Shown piece after piece: positions 1 through 8,765 of a stretch of DNA of 15,650 bases. The notes beneath the pieces were generated by a model. The model made no database searches and had not been told where the DNA came from. It saw only the letters and a program-made list of their open reading frames with translations. The stretch covers positions 6,569 through 22,218 of the forward strand of contig UZAN01049401.1 in assembly GCA_900618425.1 (NCBI GenBank), written 5' to 3'. The DNA comes from Echinostoma caproni (lineage: Eukaryota > Platyhelminthes > Trematoda > Plagiorchiida > Echinostomatidae). The position numbers and the translations under genes are program-made. Every line of letters begins with the position of its first letter. Positions within the stretch are counted from its first letter, which is position 1.

Positions 1-1150
1 GAGAAATCACAGTATCCTGATGACTAGATTTATTCCTCCAACCGTTCCTGAAACACTGCTTTTTACCATCGTCCATAGAATCCCTGACCTGTGAATCAAT
101 CATTCAGCCACGATAACAGAGTAGTGGAGCAACCGAGTGACTGTAGTTTTCAGAGAAGAAGAGATCGTGGAATGGAATCAAAAGTGAAGATTGACTAATG
201 AAAACACAGTAAAGGGATTTGGGGGAATCGGTTAAAGATCTACAATTACAATGGATCAGTGAAGAGACAGCATTCAAAAGTACATCGATTGGGCTTATAC
301 GCAAGCTGAAGGGGATCATTGGAAAAAGTCAAAACCATGCGGATGAGCAAAGTGCGNGAATCCCGAATAGATGAGATTATAAAGGCTTGAGAATGAAACC
401 GCTGTACGCGAATGTTCCATTGACTTTCTGGTTTTGACAACGGGCTAGTTGTTCACTCCGGCGTTGTCATTTGATTAATCAAAAATAATTCAGTTGGGGA
501 TAATGATCTTCGAAACCCTGACCAATTTGTTTGGAATGCTTCCGAGTGTTACCTGCTTCCCCTCTCACCCCAAAATCCATCTGATAACACCATCGATCTA
601 TTTATCCGTCGAATCATTTGCAAATTTCCCTCGAGAAATGCACACAGATGTCAGTTGCACTATTTACGTCTCAACTCTCTCCTCCCACTTGTCCTCTCCC
701 TATCTTCCCATCTTACTGTCATGCGCTCTCCAAACGTTGCTGGCCAAATCATCTTCAGCCCGACTGAGAAAGCAGCTAATCCTGCGGAATACCTTTACCT
801 TTTTACACATGAAATATTTTCCTCATAGATTATGTAACCCCGAATCGAATTCCATATTCTACAATGTTGCCTACACGTATTCCGCACAAACTCTGTAGAC
901 GTGTGTTTGTGAATAGTTTTCAGTCAGAAGAACGATTTCACTGTCATATCTAATGGCGAGCTAAAAATAACGAAAACCGATGCTCCCGTTTTCTCCCGAT
1001 TCAATGAACCAATGGATCTCGCGCCATTACCACCAAGTTATTTAATGCCAGAGCGCTTAAGCAAACACTGGGAGGTGCCAGATCACACATGTTTTTATCA
1101 TTAGCTTCATTGTTTTCAATTTTTCTTAATACTAGATTGCAAAAATCCCA
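1..1150. other. No recognised gene or element
   Basis: I see no recognisable gene here. The longest open frame runs on the plus strand from a real ATG at 503 to 898 (about 131 codons). It is rich in Ser, Leu and Pro and has no motif, signal peptide or family resemblance that I recognise, so it is most simply a chance frame. There is one ambiguous base at 357. The stretch 900-1150 lies just before the Tc1/mariner relic and may hold its more decayed 5' part, but I could not show that. Confidence 0.5.
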
Positions 1151-1154
1151 CTGT

Positions 1155-1450
1155 GATCATCGCACAACTAGTGCCATGTACGATAAACTTATACCATACC
1201 TGAGCTAATCAAATTGGCTCCGTTTCCTGCCCAACTGCCCGGATCTCAATGTGATCGAAAACATTTTCTCGGTCCTCAGCGACCGAAATCAGATAGCTGC
1301 TTTCAGAGTGCTCGTTAGAGGCCATGTGGCCGGACGTTCTCCTGAGGAAACTGTGACAAATGCGATTTGATCGGCAACTAGATGGACTCCGTACCAAAAC
1401 GACCGGTCCAACCAATGAGGACAAACAGAGTATTGGAAAAAGCTAGCCAC
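1155..1450 (+). pseudogene. Tc1/mariner-type transposase C-terminal relic
   Basis: This looks like the end of a DDE transposase of the Tc1/mariner superfamily, the cut-and-paste enzyme that moves TIR-bounded DNA transposons. In the plus frame through 1227, the codons at 1230-1274 read PNCPDLNVIENIFSV, matching the family hallmark around the third catalytic acid (usually SPDLNPIEN-W); that Glu is at 1257-1259. An Asp at 1155-1157 could be the second catalytic acid, but its spacing is one residue short of the usual 34. The frame has a TAA at 1206-1208 and a TGA at 1368-1370. After a shift, codons from 1382 read MDSVPKRPVQPMRTNR, resembling the usual end of the protein (xDSMPRRxxxVxxxxG). It is plainly non-functional. 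I did not find the N-terminal DNA-binding part or terminal inverted repeats. The DDE identification is fairly secure; the subfamily is not. Confidence 0.72.
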
Positions 1451-1957
1451 TAGCCACCTGATATGATTTTTTACACTCTTTTGTTATCTTACAACGGATG
1501 CGTTTGCAACCGCCACTGAACTCGGGGAATTTAACTAATGAGAATATAAATGAAGTTGTGTCTGTTGTGCGATAATATCATATCCGTTCAAGATGCTAGG
1601 CATCGAGTGAAAGCAGATCAGGGTGTTTCACGAGTTCAATCGATACCCGTATATGCCTGTGCTTGATTGCGTCCTCCCTCACCTTCCGAACTTCGTAATC
1701 CTTATTCAATGTGGTCCTCTGGTTTCACTCATGATTGCTTGTTGATACCGGTAGGCCAGTCCAGTTCATATAAAATTAGAATCTCAGAACCTCTCCATAA
1801 TAATTAGGGATTACCCTAAGGTGCGATTCCTCCTTCCTGATCTGCCAACTGTTTATGGAAACGTAAATTCTCTGAAGACTACATTATCTGTTATCTCCTA
1901 CCCGGAACTTTATTTTGTCCCTTATCGATTGTTTTTCATCTAGAAATGACTCCGCTG
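1451..1957. other. No recognised gene; possible decayed CR1 body
   Basis: No open frame of note. This stretch precedes the orphan CR1-like 3' end, so it may be the worn coding part of the same LINE, but I could not recognise reverse transcriptase or C-terminal motifs on the plus strand. A short palindrome (TTAGGGATTACCCTAA, 1804-1819) occurs here and has no repeat context. Confidence 0.35.
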
Positions 1958-2030
1958 TGTAAATATCCTATGGGGATAGGAGGAACATGAGCGTGTAAGT
2001 AAGTAATACAAAACATCTTTGACTTTGACT
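1958..2030 (+). mobile_element. Orphan 3' end of a CR1-like LINE
   Basis: The sequence TGTAAATATCCTATGGG at 1958-1974 is followed about 42 nt later by CTTTGACTTTGACT at 2017-2030. The CR1-like LINE on the minus strand at 7644-8765 has the same two landmarks in its 3' untranslated region: TGTAAAAATCCTATGGG (complement of 7699-7715, one mismatch in 17), then ACTTTGACTTTGACT (complement of about 7645-7659). Both the sequence match and the order and spacing suggest a second copy of a related 3' end, inserted in plus orientation. Short tandem tails of this type are where CR1-clade reverse transcriptases are thought to start copying. No coding sequence was recognised upstream. Confidence 0.6.
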
Positions 2031-2183
2031 ATAAATTTGACCAAATCGGCTGACAACATTTATTTTGGTCGATAGACTGGCTCACACCTTCAGTCTACCC
2101 ACGTCATCCTTATTCTTTGTTTTTCAATGCTTTTTACCTGTGACTATTACTCAAACTAGCTTCATTCTGTGGTATTATTTGGT

Positions 2184-2243
2184 CGAATGCGATAGACATC
2201 CGCTCAGGAGTAAGGGTTTGATGTCTCGACCCGGTTCGAGTCC
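2184..2243 (+). promoter_or_regulatory. tRNA-like pol III promoter, SINE copy 1
   Basis: Box B at 2233-2243 is GGTTCGAGTCC, a perfect match to the tRNA T-arm consensus GGTTCGANTCC. Box A near 2199-2210 (CCGCTCAGGAGT) is degraded compared with copy 2, where it still reads TAGCTCAGAGG. The A-to-B spacing is that of a normal tRNA. No anticodon arm or acceptor stem can be closed, so this is a SINE head and not a tRNA gene. The ribozyme's outer stem begins 9 nt after box B. Confidence 0.75.
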
Positions 2244-2251
2244 TGATAGGG

Positions 2252-2316
2252 CACGAAAAGTACGCAATGCTGACGAGTCCCAAACAGGACGAAACAGCAT
2301 TCCAGTGCTCTTCGTT
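2252..2316 (+). ncRNA. Hammerhead ribozyme (type I), copy 1
   Basis: A self-cleaving RNA motif. The conserved core is complete: C at 2270, TGACGA at 2271-2276, GAAA at 2291-2294, and UUC before the predicted cut between 2302 and 2303. Stem II is GTCC (2277-2280) with GGAC (2287-2290), closed by a CAAACA loop, very like the schistosome motif. Stem I has an inner helix GCAATG (2264-2269) with CAGTGC (2303-2308), five of six pairs, then an internal loop (AAGTAC / TC; its partner sequence would be free to contact loop II), then an outer helix ACGAA (2253-2257) with TTCGT (2311-2315). Stem III is minimal: six nucleotides between A15.1 and U16.1, with no clear further pairing. That is typical of the short-stem-III metazoan hammerheads, which often cleave poorly as monomers. 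Confidence 0.88.
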
Positions 2317-2438
2317 GATTATCACAAACATTTCCATTGTTTATGAATCCAATTTCAATTAATTTCATTGTGGTTCAATATCTATACATCGCGAAAAACA
2401 TACTGCACTTCCCTTTTAAATTTTTGAATTATCTCCGT

Positions 2439-2688
2439 TCTCACACTCACGCTCATCACCATTTTTGGAAGCCTAAAAGTTAACCAAATGCGAAGACGAA
2501 ATACAAAATTTCATCATATCATCTTCAGTTTTAACGAAAATACTTTTGTCGAGATGATAATTCGATTTATTGAACATATTTTGTTTAGAATTGAAGATAA
2601 TTTGATGAAATTTTCGCGGTTGGGCTTTTAATTTGGATGCCTTCTAAGTTCTCAGAAATGGTGGTGATTTCACATGTGGGAGTGGAAA
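2439..2688. repeat. Long imperfect inverted repeat (foldback)
   Basis: The left arm 2505-2526 (starting AAAATTTCATCATATC) is complementary to 2593-2614 with only two mismatches in 22. The pairing continues more weakly on both sides: inward, about 13 of the next 23 positions; outward, CACCATTT at 2457-2464 matches the complement of 2656-2663, and CTCxCAC-type similarity reaches about 2439 and 2688. The transcript of either strand could fold into a hairpin with arms of roughly 100 nt. It starts about 70 nt after SINE copy 1. It could be a worn MITE or foldback transposon, an old inverted duplication, or a hairpin RNA source. No coding potential was seen. Confidence 0.65.
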
Positions 2689-2689
2689 T

Positions 2690-4870
2690 AATCTAAACAT
2701 CTAGAGGAGGGGAGAGGAGCACTACTTCCTGTGTTGTATAGAACATCCTTCCCACAAAGGTCACAAAGATCATACTACCTTGGGTACAAATGTGTCGTAG
2801 AATAATATTTTACCGACACTAAACAAACAGTTGCAACTTGACGCATATATCGTTGCACACTACCTTTGCAAAAAGATTATCCAGTGCCCCAACAAATAAT
2901 CGACGGAAATTGTTATGCAGTTTAGCACACCATTATTCTTCCTTATCCGGCTAGATTCTTCTTGTGTGATCCTTCCCCTCTCTCTCACACATTACTTTGG
3001 CTGTCAGTTGTTTCTCTTGGTCTATAATTGCCGCGTGCACAAATGGTAACTGCATTTGTATACCAAGTACTTTATATCGATTTATTTAGCTTCCGCAAGA
3101 AGAGATATAATGGTTTAACATCTCTCAGCTTTACTTGTCGTTTCTCTGAGGTCTCAGTGATGGTGTTGTCACTGCTTTTAATGCCGTCCCACACGCAGTC
3201 CCACAGCAGATGTAACACTTTCGGGCCCATAGTAAACTCAGCATAAAGTAGAACGGCTGTAACTGATAGTAAGATAGTTTATGCATTTCGGATCAATAAA
3301 TCCACTGTGCAGAAGTAACCGTTATAATCGGTCCAGGGGTAGCTTCAATGTGGTAGGTATATCATGTTCACTTAATTAAGTTGCATACTCAGACGTTTAG
3401 ACTGTGCTTCGACGAACTGCGTTGATTTTATTTGTGCACATCAGTCCAAAATATCTGTTTACGCAAACACAAGGNACAAGGCTCGAAGTTAATTGTGACC
3501 CTTCTCGGGATTCCTGTATGACCTGGCCCCACCAGTTTCCCTCACTAGCGAGCTATTTGTCTTCCTGTTCTCTGTTCTTTCATTTTCATTTTCCTCCTCA
3601 TTCCCGGCCACTCAGCCAGTCAAAACACATTTGTTTCGATAGTAATAGTTATCTATAGTTTTTCCACACACGGCTGTGCATATATGACTGTATTGTCCAG
3701 AGCAACCACGTATCCAAGACTACCTCGTTGGAGTGATCTATATTTTTCTAATAACTTAGATTTTTGTTACGTGGAACAATTCGGCTATGAATTACAACTT
3801 GCCAACTTGTCTGGGCTTTTTGTCGAATATTCTGCTGTTTGTTCATTTTCGGTTTCACTGACTGAATTTGACTGATTCTCTTCTCCCTCTCTTCCAAACC
3901 TCGCACACACAGGGGCTAGATACCTCTCCAAACCATACAATTCCATTCGAATACAATTCCGTCTCTGTCGGTGGTTTTGCATAGTCACAGTTTGACCAAA
4001 TATACCACTGGCAAAGAAGTTTCAAGGACACGTTAATCTCAAAACACGTGACACATCAGATCAGACGGAAGTTTGGCAAACAGGAGAACCCCCCCCCGTT
4101 CTATCCATATAATGTGCGTTCCTTCGGAACAGAAGGCATTGATCAGGAAAAAGATACTAATCTCCTCGGGAGACTGGGTTGTTACCGTCGGTGTAGCACG
4201 CGAACCGTGACTAGCGATGCTGAAAATCCACGATGACTATCAGCTGGTAATAAACCATGAAACTGGACTGAGTTTTTATGGAAACTCGTGCCAGTTCTAA
4301 ACCATTTGAGTACTTTTTGTCTGCGAAGTGCCCTTATAACTTCACACTCCCCTCATAATTGATGTATATTTGATTTGTGGGCAATTTTAGAATATCCAGA
4401 AAAGGTTTTGACGGCTTAGTGCTCGTAACAAGACTCAAAACGAAAAACCCTCGGGTCCGAAGTTGATAACGCCACCCCTGATTCAATCGGTCCTCGGTTA
4501 AATTAAGAAACCAAGGATACTAAGTCGGATTTCAACTTGGACCAAGTAGTTTTCTCTGCTGACAATCTTTTGCACATCGGTTCTTGTAGATCGCATGAAC
4601 TGAATCTGTCTTCGTCTGTTGGCAGTTTGTTTGCAAACACTGCATCGTCATCAACCGGTGTGGCATCTTCATTGCTTGTAAATTCAGTTTATTGATCCAC
4701 AGCAAACAAAATAACCACGGACTAATGAAAAATAGTACGTATATTTTCTTTCACAGTTATTCATCTTTCACGCGTAGAGTTTTTGTCTCGGCTCATCGCT
4801 TTTAGACTTGGTATCATTCCGTTTGCTGATTAGTTCAAAGACATAATCTGATAGCACGTAAATATTGAAG
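2690..4870. other. No recognised gene
   Basis: About 2.2 kb with no frame over roughly 85 codons and no motif that I recognise on either strand. It contains a CT-rich stretch (about 3540-3620), a run of nine C at 4089-4097, and one ambiguous base at 3475. I see nothing else to report. Confidence 0.45.
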
Positions 4871-4875
4871 ATACA

Positions 4876-5358
4876 TTGTCTATCCTCTCCTCATCTATGA
4901 TCATTTACCCCTTTCTCTGCTCATGTTCGGCGAGTTACGTAGGAAGAACAAACAGGCAATTTTCTCAAAGAATCAATGAACACAAACCGGCGTGGCTGAG
5001 TACGGGCATAAGGAAAGCGATTTCAAGTGCAGTGGTAGAACACCTTTCAGACACGGGGCATCAAACAAACGACGACACTTTCAAGGTGATCTACAAAGTA
5101 CCAGCAAACCTATCAAAAGCTGTTCATCAACGACACCTTGCTACAGCCGAGGCGGTGGCTATTCGCCTACTCAATCTAATCCTTTGTTCTCAAAAACGAT
5201 TCGTCCAGTCACTTCGTTTACCCTGGCCTCAACCTGACACAGCTGACCGATACCACCGTGACCTTTGTCATGACCCAGGGGCGCAGACCGGAGATGGAAN
5301 GATGGAACAGCTCACTCTAACCACCAACTGTGAACATTTCCGAACCACACAACAATAA
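4876..5358 (+). pseudogene. Penelope-like element GIY-YIG endonuclease fragment
   Basis: C-terminal nuclease domain of a Penelope-like retroelement, which nicks the target DNA to prime reverse transcription. From codon 9 (about 4900) the frame is convincingly PLE-like: CxC at residues 15 and 17, SYVGRTNRQFSQRINEH at 20-36 (the GIY-YIG core Tyr, Gly and Arg, then EH), VVEHLSDTGH at 53-62, FKVIYKVP at 69-76, LATAEAVAI at 88-96 with the likely catalytic Glu at 5149-5151, LCSQKRFVQ at 103-111, and PWP at 116-118, where the family usually ends (5229). The frame stays open to 5358, with an N at 5300. The reverse transcriptase that should precede this domain is absent from 4700-4875, so this is a 5'-truncated copy. 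The first codon here is TTG and has no meaning as a start; the homology begins near the ATG at 4897. Confidence 0.85.
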
Positions 5359-6061
5359 CAACAACACTACCCTCGCATTTCCAAACCACACATCGCAATC
5401 TTACCAATAGTAATTTCAAGTATCAGGCTTATCTAATTGATCATTTTTTTATTGCTATTGTGTTCCAATTTCCATCTGTTTCTCCATACAATACATAATT
5501 CAAACCACAATGAGCGTTGTTCAACCAGAGCTATGCACCTTCTCATCTTCTCGTATATGATCCGGGAAATCGTTTCGAGTAATTATTTGGTGGCTTTAAC
5601 GAAAACTATNCTCAAATTCTGTTTTTATCATGGATTGAGCATTTTGATGACATACGCACCAATAGACACCGGTCGTTTGCTCCTTCCTGCAACCAAGCCC
5701 GTTCATTTCTGACGTCTGGTGCTCTTGGTTAAAATACCATGCTACCGTGGACAAGTGACGGTTGCAGCGTCGAGCTACTTCTTATGGAGTGAAATTCATC
5801 TTAAACCTCTCCTTAATGTCTCGCCAGCACCAAGTCTTCTCCAGAGCACCACGGTCGGTACTGATTTCTGCTGACCCATTCGGCGTTTCAGTGCCCATTT
5901 TAAGGTCATCACTGGTGTGGCGTGATTGTATGTCTACTATCATTTATGGCGTCAGACAATCCTTGGTCATATTGATATATCAGATGTTATAACTCAGATG
6001 CACCGAAATGGCACTGCGAGTGTAGACGGTTGTGAAAATGCTGCAAAAAGAAATTACGGGA

Positions 6062-6081
6062 CAGGCAATAATTTTTGCCTG
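6062..6081. repeat. Perfect 7-bp hairpin
   Basis: CAGGCAA at 6062-6068 and TTGCCTG at 6075-6081 are exact complements around a six-base loop (TAATTT). It is short enough to be chance and has no associated gene. A bacterial-style terminator reading would not apply in this eukaryotic context. Confidence 0.4.
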
Positions 6082-6919
6082 AGCTGAATGCATCCACACC
6101 ATCAAGGTGAATTCAAAAATTATCTCAACGACGGAGGTGGCTGTTATCCCTCGCTCTCTCCAGCCACCAACACACAAGTCTATGATGGATCACGGTTACA
6201 CCATCCCACTTCAGTCTGGTCATCCAATCTCAATCATGTTTCTCCCATCACTTGATGTTTGTTCCATAAAAAATCTGTTCTTATGCAGTGTATTAGATAA
6301 CTTGTGCTCTCATAACAAAACCGATGGTTAAGTCAAGTCAAAACATTGATATATTTGGCATCGCGATTGTGCAACTGTAAGACCAAGACAACATTGTGCG
6401 TTTGCGGAACGTTAACCGCCTCCTCTTTTCCTAAAACGAATCGGGACTTTTATTCCCAAATTTTACTCTATTAGTAGAAACTGAATGCGATTTCAATTCA
6501 AAGATTGTTTAGGCGATAAATTTATGTGTGAATTGATGTATGGAATTCAAAAATAGCTGGATTTCACATTCGAATTCGGTATTTGAAAAAAAGCAGGGAT
6601 TGGGAGAGCCCCCAATGCTGTTCGTGTGAAACCCACGCAAGCCTGATTGAGGAATCGGATGCAACTACATGTCCCTGACTGTCCTATCAGACCAGTATGG
6701 CATCAGTTACATAATCCACTGCATTCCACATGTGGGCGACTATGACTTTTCGTTCAGTAGTGCTGCTTTCAAACGAGCACTGGTTTGTGGAGGTGGGTAA
6801 TTATGAATATGGATCACTACGCTTATCCGCTCACATGTATAACCGTCTGTATTTCAGTAGTGTCTTTTTGTAGGAAAACAAACTAAATTAGGCGTGATCT
6901 GTTTCAACTGTATCTGGAC

Positions 6920-6930
6920 GGGGGGGGGGG
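6920..6930 (+). repeat. Homopolymer run of 11 G
   Basis: Eleven consecutive G, the longest homopolymer in the window. It is liable to length error in sequencing and assembly. No repeat unit was recognised around it. Confidence 0.9.
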
Positions 6931-7643
6931 ACATAACCATGGGGCGATCGAGGTACGAATGACAACACCAAAGAACTGGGAGATTTGTATTGGGCTAGCA
7001 CACTCCTGTTGCTTTTTTCACTGATTCCGTGAAACAATGCGTGGACTCTAGTGAAGTGCTTGCTTTTACTCAGTGTGGGCTCTTAGCTCAGCACATGTGG
7101 TAAGGAAATGCATGGTTTGAAGCCACCGAATCTATCCGTCTCACTATCAGTTGATAAAAACATTCTTTAAGTGAATTTCAACTTTTAATTATCCTCCGCG
7201 TATTGATTACCGGAAAAATATTCGTAATGATTACGGATACATTGATGATGGTCTTCTAGCGAAACAATTAATTTCGCTTAAAATATTCCTAGCCTGCCTA
7301 GTTGTTAACGATCGGTTAATGCTAACTTAAGCAAAGTAAGATAACCAACATATTAGTTGAGCTATATAATGGTTAGTTCAACTGTATCGATCTGATAAAC
7401 TGACTTTGGAGTAGTTTGCTTGCGTGGTTCGGGTCTGGTCCCGAATTCTCGATCGATGGATTTACAGGGTTTATAATTTTTATTATTTCAGATCAATTAC
7501 AGAAAAATGGCAAATGTCCCCCAACATATGAACAAAAAGAAGTTTGTAGAATGTGTTCATAGATTGTGTGGGTATACTGCTTCCTGGTTGCCCTGTCCGA
7601 AGAAGGGGGATAACCACGGGGTCCCCACCCGAAGCCTTTGGCT

Positions 7644-7774
7644 AAGTCAAAGTCAAAGTTTTATTTTGGGCGATTTAACAAAGCTAAAGCTTATCGTGCC
7701 CATAGGATTTTTACAGAACCTTTTGGATAACTTCATAAAGAGAAAATAACAATGATAATAATGTGCATGATCAC
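7644..7774 (-). mobile_element. 3' UTR and tail of the CR1-like LINE
   Basis: Read on the minus strand, the stop codon at 7775-7777 is followed by an AT-rich stretch, TGTAAAAATCCTATGGG (complement of 7699-7715), then AATAAAACTTTGACTTTGACTT ending near 7644. AATAAA could act as a polyadenylation signal, and the ACTTTG-type short tandem tail is what CR1-clade elements carry at the 3' end in place of poly(A). The 17-nt block and the tail recur in plus orientation at 1958-2030. The exact 3' boundary is uncertain by a few bases because the tail merges with the flank (GCTAAG). Confidence 0.7.
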
Positions 7775-8765
7775 TCACAGATGTTGAAATTTTAAGTGTC
7801 CCAATGCTTTATCAAGTTGCGATTTGAATAGTTCAACTGTAGGAGCACACACTACATCAGATGGAAGAGAATTCCATACGCCGCACACTCTGATTGCAAA
7901 CGAGTGATGCAGGCAATCAAGGTGACTGTTCTGGGTGTCCCCTGAGGTGATCATTATGAGATAAAGTTAGCAGAGAACGGTAAGGGTGGTTGGGTTGATG
8001 CAGTATGTGATATGTCAATATTAGGTCACCTCGAAGTCGGCGGTATTGGGATGAGTAGAGCCCAATATTTGCAGTCTTTCGAATTGTCTTGTTATACAGA
8101 CCTTTTACCAATTTCGTTGCCAGCCTTTGCGGACGTTCAAGAGCCTTCTTGTTGCGGTTTAACCATGGAGTCCATACTTGAACGGCGCACTCCGTGTGTG
8201 GCCGAACGAACGCTGATAACAAACGTGGGATCAGTGCTCTTTCTAACTGCCAGAAAACACGTCCAACTGGCTTTAGAGCCATAGATGATGCTCTGGCACA
8301 GTGCGTGGAACTTCTTACGTCCTCCTGTACCATTAATCCCAAATCCCTTTAATCACTGGCATGCGGTAGTATTTGGTTCCCCGGGACATAGGAGAAACGA
8401 GTCTTATGTCGAATGGAAATAACTCTGCATTTGGAAACGCTGAACTCAATGTCGTTGGCAATTGACCATCGGTGGGCTGTATCGATCGTTTGTTGGAGTG
8501 CTATATGATCCTCAGGATATGTTACAGTTCTCCAGATCTTAGCGTCGTCCGCAAATAGCAGTGTATTAGGCCCAAGGACATGTAGCAGGTCGTTTATAAA
8601 AGCAAGAGACGAGGCCCCAGTACGAATCCTTGAGGAACCCCCGGGTAGCGGTGATGGGCTCTGATAATGAATCACCAACACGAACTGACATGGTCCTTTG
8701 TCGGAGGAAATTTTTGATCTAGAAAGCCAGACCTGCAAGACAACAGGACGGAGCTCAGAGTCCAC
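7775..8765 (-). pseudogene. CR1-like LINE reverse transcriptase, broken 3' part
   Basis: The C-terminal half of a non-LTR retrotransposon ORF2 (reverse transcriptase), 5'-truncated. Reading down the minus strand: VRVGDSLSEP (8656-8685) and GVPQGFVLGP (ending 8641), the RT template-binding region; INDLLHVLGPNTLLFADDAK with the catalytic FADD at 8544-8555; WSIANDIEFSVSKC; then the C-terminal domain with SAFVRPHTECAVQVWTPWL, LERPQRLATKLVKGLYN, YRRLRGDLILTYHIL and HLRGHPEQSP; and WNSLP (7862-7879) leading to LGHLKFQHL and a stop at 7775. These blocks lie in different frames, so there are at least three shifts: between SEP and the GVPQG block, near 8345, and near 7918. The order and spacing match CR1-clade elements abundant in trematodes. 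The 5' limit is set where RT similarity fades; more may lie in 8766-8890. Confidence 0.85.

Larger units (their letters stand above)
2145..2368 (+). mobile_element. Ribozyme-bearing tRNA-derived SINE, copy 1
   Basis: A short non-autonomous element with three parts in order: a tRNA-like head (about 2184-2243), a hammerhead ribozyme (2252-2316) and a short tail. It aligns with copy 2 from about 2184 (CGATAG / CGACAG) through TAAGGGTTT, CCCGACC/CTCGACC, box B, the ribozyme, TTATCACAAACAT, and an ATTTCAATTxATTT tail ending near 2368. Weaker similarity (TACTCxAAxT ... CATTC) goes back to about 2145. The architecture matches the schistosome Sm-alpha family as I know it: a pol III-type promoter followed by a hammerhead. 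Such elements depend on LINE or PLE enzymes for movement. No obvious target-site duplication was found, so both ends are approximate. Confidence 0.75.
5362..7640. other. No recognised gene
   Basis: About 2.3 kb without a recognisable gene on either strand. Open frames here are under about 95 codons and show no family motif. One ambiguous base lies at 5610. The small features I could support are listed separately: a perfect hairpin at 6062-6081 and a run of eleven G at 6920-6930. A second short hairpin (TTCGGG 7428-7433 with CCCGAA 7440-7445) also occurs here. Confidence 0.45.

Noticed and set aside
1..45. CTGATGA at 16-22 with GAAAC downstream as a third hammerhead
   Set aside because: The bases between cannot form a stem II, and no stem I or cleavage triplet fits.
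494..898. Plus-strand open frame of 134 codons as a gene
   Set aside because: It starts at TTG (first ATG at 503), has low-complexity Ser/Leu/Pro composition, no domain, and no splice or promoter context. A frame of this length is expected by chance somewhere in 15.6 kb.
1804..1819. TTAGGG/CCCTAA as telomeric repeat
   Set aside because: One unit on each strand in a small palindrome, with no tandem array.
2184..2243. Functional tRNA gene
   Set aside because: Only boxes A and B are tRNA-like. No acceptor stem or anticodon arm can be formed here or at 10344-10399.
3404..3658. Plus-strand 84-codon frame with hydrophobic segments
   Set aside because: Hydrophobicity comes from a CT-rich stretch; one N in the frame and no family resemblance.
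7507..7749. Plus-strand 80-codon frame just after a splice-acceptor-like TTTTTATTATTTCAG ending at 7491
   Set aside because: Its second half is the antisense of the CR1 3' UTR and tail, there is no matching donor or neighbouring exon, and the translated sequence shows no domain.
8012..8284. Plus-strand open frame of 90 codons
   Set aside because: Shadow of the CR1-like reverse transcriptase on the minus strand.
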